Below, in pieces: positions 8,653-16,526 of a stretch of 64,000 bases of DNA (position 1 is the stretch's first letter; every line of letters starts with the position of its first letter). Origin of the DNA: Clavibacter nebraskensis NCPPB 2581 (GTDB taxonomy: Bacteria; Actinomycetota; Actinomycetes; Actinomycetales; Microbacteriaceae); contig NC_020891.1 of NCBI RefSeq assembly GCF_000355695.1, positions 1,860,001 through 1,924,000 of the forward strand, read 5' to 3'. Made by a program: the position numbers and the translations under genes. The notes under the pieces were generated by a model, which ran no database searches, was not told the DNA's origin, and saw only the letters and a list, made by a program, of their open reading frames with translations.

Positions 8653-11309
8653 CAGGAGGCGAGCGCCTGGCGGACCGCGGCCAGCGCGTCGGCGATGGCT
8701 GCCACGTCGGATCCGCCGCCCTGCGCGAGGTCGTCCTTGCCGCCTCCGCCGCCCCCGAGCACGGCCGCCGCGGCGCGGGCGAGCTGCCCGGCCTTGGCGC
8801 CGGCGTCGCGCGCGGCCTGGTTCGTGGCCACGATGACGGTCGGCTTGCCGCCCGCGTCGCCCGCCAGGGCGACCACGACGGGCTCGGATCCCGCGCGCTC
8901 CCGCACGAGGGTGACCAGCTGGCGCACCTCGTCCGCCGAGCGGACGCTGCCGAGCGACTCCTGGATCAGCATGACGGCGCCCACGCGCGCGCCCTGCAGG
9001 AGGAGCGCCGGCACGCGCTGCTGCAGCGCCTGCGCCTCGAAGTCCGCGATGCGCCGCTCCGCCGTCTTGAGGTTCTGCATGAGATCGGCGATCCGGTCCG
9101 GCAGCTGCTCGCGCGGCGTCTTGAGGCTCGACGTGAGCTGCGACACGATGGCGCGCTCGACGGCGAGGTCCTGGAACGCCTCGCGGCCGACGAGGGACTC
9201 GATGCGACGGTTGGTGGATCCGACGGACGACTCCCCCACCACGTTGATGAGCCCGATCTGCGCGCTGGACGACACGTGCGTGCCGGCGCACAGCTCGCGC
9301 GACCACGGACCGCCGATGTCGACCACGCGCACGGTGTCGCCGTACTTCTCGCCGAACAGCGCCATGGCGCCGAGCTGCTTGGCCTCGTCGATGGGCATCA
9401 CGCGCGTCACGACCTGCAGGTCGTCGCGCACCGCCCCGTTGGCGATGTCCTCGATCTCGCTGCGCGTCTCCGCCGACAGCGCCTGGTTCCACGCGAAGTC
9501 GAGGCGCATGTAGCCGGCCCGGTTGTAGGAGCCCGACTGGTGCGCGTCCTGGCCGAGCACCTGGCGGAGCGCGGCGTGCACGAGGTGCGTGCCGGAGTGC
9601 GCCTGGGTCGCGCCGCGGCGCCAGTCGGCGTCGACGACGGTCGTGGCGGCGTCCCCGACGCCCACCTCGCCCGAGCGGACCTGCACGCGGTGGCTGATGA
9701 GGCCCTTCACGGGCTTCTGCACGTCGAGCACCTCGAGGTCGAAGCCGTTCCCGACGATGCTGCCCGCGTCGGCCTCCTGGCCGCCGGACTCCGCGTAGAG
9801 GCTCGTCTCGGGGAGGATGACCTCCGCGATGTCGCCCGCGACCGCGTGGTCGACGCTGTGGCCGCCCACGATGAGGCCGAGGATCGTGGTCCCGGTCTCC
9901 AGCTCGTCGTACCCGGTGAAGCGCGTCTCGCCGGCCGCGCGGAACGCGCTGTAGACGGTGAGGTCGGCCAGCGCCGTCTTCTTGCTCTTGGCATCGGCCT
10001 TGGCGCGCGTGCGCTGCTCCAGCATCAGGCGGTCGAAGGCCTCGCGGTCGACCGTGAGGCCATTCTCCTCGGCCATCTCGAGCGTGAGGTCGATGGGGAA
10101 GCCGAACGTGTCGTGCAGGAGGAACGCGGTGTCGCCGGCGATCCGCTCGCCGCCCTTGGCCTTCGTCTCGCCGACGGCCACGTCGAGGATCGTCGTGCCG
10201 CCCGAGAGCGTGCGGAGGAACGTCTCCTCCTCGGCGTACGCGAGGCGAGAGATGCGCTCGAAGTCGTCGGAGACCTCGGGGTACGCGGCCTTCATCGCGT
10301 CACGCGACGCGGGGAACAGCTCGCCGAAGGTCGCGGCGTCCACGCCCATGAGGCGCATGGCGCGCACGGTGCGGCGCATGAGGCGGCGCAGGATGTAGCC
10401 GCGCCCCTCGTTCGACGGCCGCACGCCGTCGGACATGAGCATGAGCGAGGAGCGCACGTGGTCGGCGACGATGCGCATGCGCACGTCGTCCTCGTGGTCG
10501 GCGCCGTAGCGGCGGCCCGCGAGCTCGGCCGCGCGGTCGAGGACCGGGCGCACCTGGTCGATCTCGTACATGTTCTCGACGCTCTGCTTGAGGAACGCGA
10601 CGCGCTCGAGCCCCATGCCGGTATCGATGTTCCTCTTCGGCAGGTCGCCGAGGATCTCGAACTCGCTCTTGCTCGTGCCGGCGCCGCGCAGGTACTGCAT
10701 GAAGACGAGGTTCCAGATCTCCACGTAGCGGTCGTCGTCGGTCGCCGGGCCGCCGTCGGCGCCGTACGCGGGACCGCGGTCGAAGAAGATCTCCGAGCAG
10801 GGGCCGGCGGGGCCGGGCTGGCCGGTGTGCCAGTAGTTCGTGTCGCGCCCGAGGCCCTGGATCCGGTCGTCCGGCAGGCCCGCGATGCGCTTCCACGCCT
10901 GCCGGGCCTCGTCGTCCTCGTGGTACACGGTGACCCAGAGGTCGTCGGGCGCGAAGCCGAGGCCGCCGTCGGCCTCGCTCGTGGTGAGCAGCTCCCACGC
11001 GTACGCGATGGCCTGCTCCTTGAAGTAGTCGCCGAAGGAGAAGTTGCCGTTCATCTGGAAGAAGGTGCCGTGCCGCGGCGTGCGGCCGACCTCCTCGATG
11101 TCGAGCGTGCGGATGCACTTCTGGACGCTCGTGGCGCGCGGGAACGGCGCGGGCACGACGCCCGTGAGGTACGGCACGAACGGCACCATGCCGGCCACCG
11201 TGAACAGCAGCGTCGGGTCGTCGCTCACGAGCGACGCCGACGGCACCACGGTGTGCCCCCGGTCGCCGAAGTACGTCAGCCAGGCGTTGCGGATGTCTGC
11301 GGTCTGCAT
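8652..11309 (-). CDS. alaS: Alanyl-tRNA synthetase
   Basis: 885 residues, full length. The class II aminoacylation core opens MQTADIRNAWLTYFGDRGHT. The tRNA-recognition region lies mid-protein. The editing domain carries HSGTHLVHAALR (family HxxxH zinc motif) and the CAGTHV cysteine further on. The C-terminal DHHA1 domain includes a GGGGGGKDDLAQGG loop. The enzyme charges tRNA-Ala and hydrolyses mischarged Ser- and Gly-tRNA-Ala. It is followed by ruvX with a one-base overlap. The upstream 73-codon membrane protein ends five bases before the ATG, and no Shine-Dalgarno is obvious, so initiation may rely on coupling. Confidence 0.98.
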   Translation of the reverse strand: MQTADIRNAWLTYFGDRGHTVVPSASLVSDDPTLLFTVAGMVPFVPYLTGVVPAPFPRATSVQKCIRTLDIEEVGRTPRHGTFFQMNGNFSFGDYFKEQAIAYAWELLTTSEADGGLGFAPDDLWVTVYHEDDEARQAWKRIAGLPDDRIQGLGRDTNYWHTGQPGPAGPCSEIFFDRGPAYGADGGPATDDDRYVEIWNLVFMQYLRGAGTSKSEFEILGDLPKRNIDTGMGLERVAFLKQSVENMYEIDQVRPVLDRAAELAGRRYGADHEDDVRMRIVADHVRSSLMLMSDGVRPSNEGRGYILRRLMRRTVRAMRLMGVDAATFGELFPASRDAMKAAYPEVSDDFERISRLAYAEEETFLRTLSGGTTILDVAVGETKAKGGERIAGDTAFLLHDTFGFPIDLTLEMAEENGLTVDREAFDRLMLEQRTRAKADAKSKKTALADLTVYSAFRAAGETRFTGYDELETGTTILGLIVGGHSVDHAVAGDIAEVILPETSLYAESGGQEADAGSIVGNGFDLEVLDVQKPVKGLISHRVQVRSGEVGVGDAATTVVDADWRRGATQAHSGTHLVHAALRQVLGQDAHQSGSYNRAGYMRLDFAWNQALSAETRSEIEDIANGAVRDDLQVVTRVMPIDEAKQLGAMALFGEKYGDTVRVVDIGGPWSRELCAGTHVSSSAQIGLINVVGESSVGSTNRRIESLVGREAFQDLAVERAIVSQLTSSLKTPREQLPDRIADLMQNLKTAERRIADFEAQALQQRVPALLLQGARVGAVMLIQESLGSVRSADEVRQLVTLVRERAGSEPVVVALAGDAGGKPTVIVATNQAARDAGAKAGQLARAAAAVLGGGGGGKDDLAQGGGSDVAAIADALAAVRQALAS

Positions 11310-11314
11310 CGGGT

Positions 11315-11536
11315 CTACTGCTTTCCCAGCTCGGTGATGGTGTCCTCGGCCTCGCCCACGGCGGAGCGGAGCTCGGCCTCGCGGCGGCGGTAGCCGTGCT
11401 CGACGGCCTCGCCGAAGCGGCGGGCCCGGGCGTCGACGCCCTGGAAGAGGCGGTGCCCGGCGGGCGTGCGGTCGACCACGTGGGCGACGGCGAAGCCGAT
11501 CGCGACCCCCACGACGATGAGGACGAGGTTCTTCAT
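11315..11536 (-). CDS. Small single-span membrane protein of unknown function
   Basis: 73 residues: MKNLVLIVVGVAIGFAVAHVV forms one N-terminal membrane helix. The rest is a charged cytoplasmic helix (GEAVEHGYRRREAELRSAVGEAEDTI). It lies between rpsD and alaS in the same orientation, ends five bases before alaS, and similar small proteins occupy this slot in related actinobacteria. I do not recognise a named family. The gene is probably real because of the clean topology, the consistent codon use and the tight coupling to alaS. Confidence 0.75.
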   Translation of the reverse strand: MKNLVLIVVGVAIGFAVAHVVDRTPAGHRLFQGVDARARRFGEAVEHGYRRREAELRSAVGEAEDTITELGKQ

Positions 11537-11654
11537 GCTTCTCCCCTTCCGGGAGGTGACGCGACGGGCTGCTGGCCTTCGGGGCCGAGGGCGATCCTAC
11601 CGGCCGGGCCCCGCGCCTCCCCGGCCGAGCCGCCCCAGCGACGCCCGGATACGC

Positions 11655-11695
11655 CGCGAGGCGGGCCGCCCCGGGAAGGGACGACCCGCCTCGCG
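11655..11695. terminator. Terminator of rpsD
   Basis: A perfect 11-bp stem (CGCGAGGCGGG / CCCGCCTCGCG) with a 19-base loop begins 17 bases past the rpsD stop. No U-tract follows, as is common in high-GC actinobacteria. Confidence 0.75.
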
Positions 11696-11711
11696 GGATG
11701 GTGCGATGGGG

Positions 11712-12341
11712 CTAGCGGGCCGCGTAGTACTCGACGACCAGCTGGACCTCGCAGGTCACGGGGACCTCGGCGCGCTTCGGCAGTCGCACGAGGCGGGCCT
11801 GCAGCTTGTCGAGCTCGACCTCGAGGTACGGGGGGAGCTTCGGCAGCACGTCGGCGTGACCGCCGGCGGCGGCGACCTGGAAGGGCTCGGTGCCCTCGGA
11901 GCGCGGCTTGACGTGGATCATCTGGCCGGCCTTCACGCGGAAGGAGGGGCGGTCGACGATCTTGCCGTCGACCATGATGTGGCGGTGCACGACGAGCTGG
12001 CGGGCCTGCGCCGTGGTGCGCGCGAGGCCGGAGCGGACGACGAGCGCGTCGAGGCGCTGCTCGAGGATCTCGACGAGGTTCTCACCGGTCAGGCCCTGGG
12101 TGCGACGCGCCTCCTGGAAGGCGATCTTGAGCTGGGCCTCGCGGATGCCGTACTGGGCGCGCAGACGCTGCTTCTCGCGCAGGCGGACGGCGTAGTCGCT
12201 GTCCTGCTTGCGCTTGGACCGGCCGTGCTCGCCCGGCGCGTAGGGGCGCTTCTCGAGGTACTTGGCCGCCTTCGGCGTGAGCGGGATGCCCAGCGCGCGG
12301 GAGAGGCGGGTCTTGCTGCGGGTGCGTGACTTGGTGGACAC
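11712..12341 (-). CDS. rpsD: 30S ribosomal protein S4
   Basis: 209 residues, normal S4 length. It binds 16S rRNA early in 30S assembly. The N-terminal domain reads RTRSKTRLSRALGIPLTP. The S4 RNA-binding domain is RLDALVVRSGLARTTAQARQ, then IMVDGKIVDRPSFRVKAG. It lacks the CxxC zinc knuckle seen in some S4 proteins. The GTG start follows GGAAGGAAAAC, a good ribosome-binding site. As in other actinobacteria it is a stand-alone gene outside the rpsK-rpoA cluster, with its own promoter box and terminator. Confidence 0.98.
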   Translation of the reverse strand: MSTKSRTRSKTRLSRALGIPLTPKAAKYLEKRPYAPGEHGRSKRKQDSDYAVRLREKQRLRAQYGIREAQLKIAFQEARRTQGLTGENLVEILEQRLDALVVRSGLARTTAQARQLVVHRHIMVDGKIVDRPSFRVKAGQMIHVKPRSEGTEPFQVAAAGGHADVLPKLPPYLEVELDKLQARLVRLPKRAEVPVTCEVQLVVEYYAAR

Positions 12342-12366
12342 GTTTTCCTTCCAGGGAGAAAGTCTC

Positions 12367-12372
12367 AGACTA
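12367..12372 (-). promoter_or_regulatory. Candidate -10 box of rpsD
   Basis: TAGTCT on the minus strand would give a start near 12360 and a leader of about 20 bases carrying the GGAAGG ribosome-binding site. No convincing -35 is visible at 17 bases. Confidence 0.35.
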
Positions 12373-12590
12373 CGGGTGGTGCAGGGCGTCCGCGCACACG
12401 CATGGGCGCGCGACGACACGAGACCGCTGATGCGGTGTCCTGCGGAAGTAGAGGGATTCGCCACGGGTCGTCCGGCTACAGGACGTGTCCCTTGATCATG
12501 ATGTCGACGCAGCCGCACGCGACACCCGATTGAGGCGTCAGCAAGCGTAGCACGCGACCGCCGTGATCTCCGGGATGCGCCGCGCCGGCA

Positions 12591-14000
12591 TCAGCCTCCG
12601 CGGACGATGCGCCGCAGCTTCTCCAGCCGCGCCGACAGGTCGCGCTCGTGCCCGTGCTGCGTGGGCGAGTAGTAGGTGCGGCCGACGAGCTCGTCCGGCA
12701 GGTACTGCTGGGTGACGACGCCGATGTCCGCGTCGTGCGGGTAGCGGTAGCCCTTGCCGTGGCCGAGCAGCTTCGCGCCCGGGTAGTGCGCGTCGCGGAG
12801 GTGCAGGGGGACGCGGCCGAACGCGCCGGCGCGGACGTCCGCGATCGCCTGGTCGATGCCGAGGTAGGAGGCGTTCGACTTGGGCGCGGTCGCGAGGTGC
12901 ACGACCGCCTGCGCCAGCGGGATCCGCCCCTCCGGCATGCCGATGAGCTGCACCGCGTCCGCCGCCGCGACCGCGACGACGAGCGCCTGCGGGTCGGCGA
13001 GCCCGATGTCCTCGGACGCGGAGACGATGATCCGCCGGGCGATGAAGCGCGGGTCCTCCCCCGCCTCGATCATGCGGGCCAGGTAGTGGAGCGCGGCGTC
13101 GACGTCGGATCCGCGGATCGACTTGATGAACGCGCTGATGACGTCGTAGTGCTCGTCGCCGTTGCGGTCGTAGCGGAGCAGCGCCCGGTCGACCGCGAGC
13201 GCGACCTGCTCGGTGGAGATGGGGATGGGCGCGGGATCCTCGGCGGGGGCCGCGTCGCCGTCCTCGTCCTCGTCGCCGTCCTCGTCGTCGTCCGCCGCCG
13301 CGCGCGCCTTGCCCGTCGCGTCCGCCTGCGCCGACACGGCCGCCGCCTCGAGCGCCGTCAGCGCGCGGCGCGCGTCCCCGGACGCCAGGCGGATGATCAT
13401 GGCCCGGGCGTCGTCGTCGAGCGCGAACCGCCCGCCGAGGCCGCGGTCGTCGGCGACGGCGCGGTCCACGAGCACGCCGAGGTCGTCGTCGTCGAGCTGC
13501 TCCAGCGTCAAGAGGAGGCTGCGGGAGAGCAGCGGCGAGATGACGGAGAAGGACGGGTTCTCCGTGGTGGCCGCGATGAGGATCACCCACCCGTTCTCCA
13601 CGCCGGGCAGCAGCGCGTCCTGCTGCGCCTTGGTGAAGCGGTGGATCTCGTCGAGGAAGAGCACGGTCGAGACGCCGAAGAGGTCGCGGTCGCTCAGCGC
13701 CTTCTCCATCACCTGACGCACGTCGCGGACGCCCGCGGTGACGGCCGAGAGCTCGACGAAGCGGCGGCTGGATCCATGCGCGATGGCCTGCGCGAGCGTC
13801 GTCTTGCCCGTCCCGGGCGGGCCCCACAGGATGATCGAGACCGAGCCCTGCTCCCCCGCCACGTCCGAGGCGAGGCTCACGAGGGGCGAGCCGGGCGTCA
13901 GGAGATGGCGCTGGCCGGTGACCTCGTCGAGGCTGCGGGGTCGCATCCGGACGGCCAGGGGCGTCGCCCCCGAACGGAGGCCCGGTCGCGTGTCGGTCAT
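12591..14000 (-). CDS. rarA: Replication-associated recombination protein A (MgsA/WRNIP1-like AAA+ ATPase)
   Basis: 469 residues. Walker A is [16 protein letters not shown] (59-74) and Walker B is [15 protein letters not shown] (113-127), followed by sensor 1 AATTENPSF. The C-terminal part carries the MgsA tetramer domain ([20 protein letters not shown], then [24 protein letters not shown]). RarA acts at stalled replication forks. An acidic Asp/Glu-rich insert at about 237-255 interrupts the AAA+ lid. The ATG is preceded at seven bases by TACCAT and lacks a Shine-Dalgarno, so a leaderless mRNA is likely. It is divergent from the small gene at 14074. Confidence 0.95.
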   Translation of the reverse strand: MTDTRPGLRSGATPLAVRMRPRSLDEVTGQRHLLTPGSPLVSLASDVAGEQGSVSIILWGPPGTGKTTLAQAIAHGSSRRFVELSAVTAGVRDVRQVMEKALSDRDLFGVSTVLFLDEIHRFTKAQQDALLPGVENGWVILIAATTENPSFSVISPLLSRSLLLTLEQLDDDDLGVLVDRAVADDRGLGGRFALDDDARAMIIRLASGDARRALTALEAAAVSAQADATGKARAAADDDEDGDEDEDGDAAPAEDPAPIPISTEQVALAVDRALLRYDRNGDEHYDVISAFIKSIRGSDVDAALHYLARMIEAGEDPRFIARRIIVSASEDIGLADPQALVVAVAAADAVQLIGMPEGRIPLAQAVVHLATAPKSNASYLGIDQAIADVRAGAFGRVPLHLRDAHYPGAKLLGHGKGYRYPHDADIGVVTQQYLPDELVGRTYYSPTQHGHERDLSARLEKLRRIVRGG

Positions 14001-14007
14001 GGTCTCG

Positions 14008-14013
14008 ATGGTA
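14008..14013 (-). promoter_or_regulatory. Candidate -10 box of rarA (leaderless)
   Basis: TACCAT on the minus strand ends seven bases before the rarA ATG. A plus-strand TATGGT at 14026-14031 could serve the divergent small gene, so two promoters may be packed into the 73-base gap. Confidence 0.35.
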
Positions 14014-14073
14014 GGCGCGACCGGCTATGGTTCCCGTACCGCCGCCTCGGGCGGGACCGACCGTGAGGACGCC

Positions 14074-14349
14074 GTGGCCCCGAAGAACGACCGCGCAGCC
14101 CGCGAGGCGCAGGCCCGGCTCCGCCGTTACGCCGCCCGTCAGGAGCTCCACTCCCGGTCCGTGCGACGCCGTCGCCGCGACGACCTGGCCGCGGTCGTCG
14201 CCGTGGTCCTCGTCGCCGCCCTCGCGGTGGGGGCCCAGCTCGCGTACGAGTCCGGACCCGGCGCCCCGGAACCGGCGCCGGCCCCGTCGTCCTCGCCGTC
14301 GACCCCTGCCCCCGCCCCGGAGACGCCGGACGCCACGCCGACCCCCTGA
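14074..14349 (+). CDS. Small membrane protein, resembles the N-terminal tail of an actinobacterial cyclophilin
   Basis: 91 residues: a basic N-terminal region (VAPKNDRAAREAQARLRRYAARQ), one membrane helix (DDLAAVVAVVLVAALAVGAQLAY) and a Pro/Ala/Thr/Ser-rich outer tail ending PDATPTP. In related actinobacteria a peptidyl-prolyl isomerase gene near rarA carries a similar basic tail and helix before its catalytic domain; I recall this rather than having compared sequences. Here a stop codon follows the linker and no isomerase domain is present downstream in any frame. It may be a reduced remnant or a small protein in its own right. The GTG start has no strong ribosome-binding site. Confidence 0.6.
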   Translation: MAPKNDRAAREAQARLRRYAARQELHSRSVRRRRRDDLAAVVAVVLVAALAVGAQLAYESGPGAPEPAPAPSSSPSTPAPAPETPDATPTP

Positions 14350-14531
14350 CCCGCCTCCGCAACCCGGTCCCCGCGGTGCGCGCGACCGGAGGGTCGGCCC
14401 CCCGGTCCTCACGGGCCCCTGCGAGGCGCGTCGGATCCGCGGAGACCGGAGCATCGGCGGCCCGCCCTGGGGCATGATCGACAGGTCAGCCAGCGCCCGG
14501 CGCGAGACGATCGCGCCCGTGAGGCGTGCTC

Positions 14532-14537
14532 TAGGCT
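14532..14537 (+). promoter_or_regulatory. Candidate -10 box of the DUF349 gene
   Basis: TAGGCT in the 242-base gap, predicting a start near 14544 and a leader of about 48 bases with AAGGTGAGC before the GTG. No -35 match is convincing. The rest of the gap shows no ORF or hairpin I can support. Confidence 0.3.
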
Positions 14538-14591
14538 GGCGTGCACGTCTCCGCACCGGTCCGGCCGGTCCTACGAACAAGGTGAGCATCC

Positions 14592-15824
14592 GTGGCTGAC
14601 AACGATCAGACCCCCTGGGGCCGCGTCGACGAGACGGGCACCGTCTTCCTCCGCGAGGGCGACGGCGAACGCGCCGTCGGCCAGTACCCCGACGGCACCC
14701 CCGAGGAGGCGCTGGCCTACTTCCAGCGCAAGTTCACCGACCTCGCGGGGCAGGTGACGCTCCTGGAGCAGCGCGCCAAGCGCGGTGCCCCTGCCGCCGA
14801 CGTCTCCAAGGCCGTCGCGCACCTCATCGAGGCCGTGGACGGCGCGAACGCCGTCGGCGACCTCGCCGCCCTCCGCGCCCGGCTCGACGTCCTCGCCGCC
14901 ACCATCGGCGAGCTCACCGAGAAGCAGGGCGAGGAGCAGCGTCAGGTGGTGCAGGGCGCCATCGCCGAGCGCACCGCCATCGTCGAGGAGACGGAGCGCC
15001 TCGCCACCCAGGACTTCTCGAAGGTCCAGTGGAAGCAGCTGACCGCCGAGGTCGACGCCCTGTTCGGCCGCTGGCAGCAGCACCAGCAGACGGGCCCACG
15101 TCTCCCCAAGAACGACGCCAACGAGCTCTGGAAGCGCTTCCGCACGGCGCGCTCCACCATCGACACCGAGCGCAAGGCGTTCTTCGCCGAGCTCGACAAC
15201 GCCCACAAGGACGCCCGCTCCAAGAAACAGGCCATCGTCGACCAGGCGCGCGCGCTCGAGCCGCAGGGCGTCGGCGGCATCCCCGCGTACCGCCGTCTCC
15301 TGGACGAGTGGAAGCTCGCCGGTCGCGCGGGCAAGCGCTACGACGACGCGCTGTGGGCGCAGTTCAAGGCCGCCGGCGACGTGCTGTACGGCGCCAAGGC
15401 CGAGGTGGACGCTGCGGACGACGAGGAGCAGCAGGCCAACCTGCAGGCCAAGCTCGCGCTCCTCGACGAGGCCGAGCCGATCCTCCAGATCACCGAGCGC
15501 ACGGCGGCGCGCGACAAGCTCACCGCCGTCCAGCTGCGCTGGGACGCGATCGGTCGCGTGCCGCGGGACAGCGTGAAGACCGTCGAGGACCGCCTGCGCA
15601 AGGTCGAGACCCACGTGCGCACGCTGGACGAGGAGTTCTGGCGCAAGAACAACCCGGAGACGAAGGCGCGCTCCGAGGGGCTCGCCTCGCAGCTCGGCGC
15701 GGCCATCGACAAGCTCCAGCGCGAGCTCGACGCGGCCAAGGCCGACGGCGACGTGCGACGCATCAAGGACGCGGAGGAGGCCCTCGCGGCCCGCCACGTC
15801 TGGCTGGACGCCCTCGGCTCCTAG
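14592..15824 (+). CDS. DUF349 domain coiled-coil protein
   Basis: 410 residues. The first ~75 form a small beta domain (TPWGRVDETGTVFLREGDGE). The remainder is predicted long coiled coil with repeated DUF349 units, each marked by aromatic signatures such as QWKQLTAEVDALFGRW, ELWKRFRTARSTID, LLDEWKLAGRAGKRYDDALW and VQLRWDAIGRVPRD. Family members are abundant in actinobacteria and poorly understood. E. coli YccJ/YhbN-type roles should not be assumed. The protein lacks signal peptide and membrane segments and is probably cytoplasmic. It sits alone between its own -10 box and a strong terminator, so it is monocistronic. Confidence 0.85.
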   Translation: MADNDQTPWGRVDETGTVFLREGDGERAVGQYPDGTPEEALAYFQRKFTDLAGQVTLLEQRAKRGAPAADVSKAVAHLIEAVDGANAVGDLAALRARLDVLAATIGELTEKQGEEQRQVVQGAIAERTAIVEETERLATQDFSKVQWKQLTAEVDALFGRWQQHQQTGPRLPKNDANELWKRFRTARSTIDTERKAFFAELDNAHKDARSKKQAIVDQARALEPQGVGGIPAYRRLLDEWKLAGRAGKRYDDALWAQFKAAGDVLYGAKAEVDAADDEEQQANLQAKLALLDEAEPILQITERTAARDKLTAVQLRWDAIGRVPRDSVKTVEDRLRKVETHVRTLDEEFWRKNNPETKARSEGLASQLGAAIDKLQRELDAAKADGDVRRIKDAEEALAARHVWLDALGS

Positions 15825-15846
15825 CCGACGCCTCCGCACCGCAGGC

Positions 15847-15882
15847 GACGGCCCGGGATCCTCCACAGGATCCCGGGCCGTC
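15847..15882. terminator. Terminator of the DUF349 gene
   Basis: A perfect 16-bp stem (GACGGCCCGGGATCCT and its complement) around a CCAC loop, 22 bases after the stop, followed by GTCTGTCC. It is the strongest hairpin in the window. Confidence 0.88.
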
Positions 15883-15917
15883 GTCTGTCCGGCGACGCGC
15901 GATGGCATGGTGCGCCC

Positions 15918-16526
15918 ATGTCACCCCGCCTCGCGCCCGTCCTGTCCGTCCTCGATCTCCCGCTCGCCGAGCTCTGCTCCGCCCGCCTCGACGGCGAGGT
16001 GTACGAGGTCGACGCCTGCTACTCCCCCGTCGACGAGCTCGCCTCGCCCTGGCTCCGCGCCGCGGCCCTCGCCGCCCAGGTCCCCTCGCGCCTCATCGCC
16101 GAGCGGTCGACCGCGGCCTGGGTGCACGGCGCCGTCCGCACCCCGCCGCGCACCCACGAGTACTGCGTGGACAGCGTCGCGCGCTGCCACCCGCCGGCGT
16201 TGCGCAACGTGCGCATCCGCGAGGTCGTGCTCGACGAGCGCGACACGTTCGTGCTGGCGGGCCTCCGCGTCACGACGCCGCTGCGGACCCTGTGCGACAT
16301 CACGCGCACGGTCGCGGACTTCACGCCGACCCACGAGGCCGCGTGCCTCGGCCTGCTGGCCCTGCCCGGGGTCACCGGGACCGCCGCGCGCGAGCACCTC
16401 GCGGCCTCGGGGGCGCTGCCCGACAAGCGCCGCGCGCTGCTCCGGCTCGACGCCCTGGCCCGCCGCACCGCGTCGTCGGATCGCGCGGACGGCCGGCCGG
16501 CGGCGGATCCGGTCAGCCGCCGTTGA
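15918..16526 (+). CDS. AbiEi-like protein, orphan (no toxin partner visible)
   Basis: 202 residues. The central block STAAWVHGAVRTPPRTHEYC, then LAGLRVTTPLRTLCDITRTV, matches the pattern of actinobacterial AbiEi-type antitoxin proteins (gene-silencing winged-helix N-terminus, VTTPxRTLxD core). The C-terminal nuclease-like domain that many of these carry is missing. No AbiEii nucleotidyltransferase toxin is adjacent, so it is not a complete type IV toxin-antitoxin pair. It converges on rel and the two coding ends overlap by 14 bases. The family call rests on motif resemblance only. Confidence 0.55.
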   Translation: MSPRLAPVLSVLDLPLAELCSARLDGEVYEVDACYSPVDELASPWLRAAALAAQVPSRLIAERSTAAWVHGAVRTPPRTHEYCVDSVARCHPPALRNVRIREVVLDERDTFVLAGLRVTTPLRTLCDITRTVADFTPTHEAACLGLLALPGVTGTAAREHLAASGALPDKRRALLRLDALARRTASSDRADGRPAADPVSRR

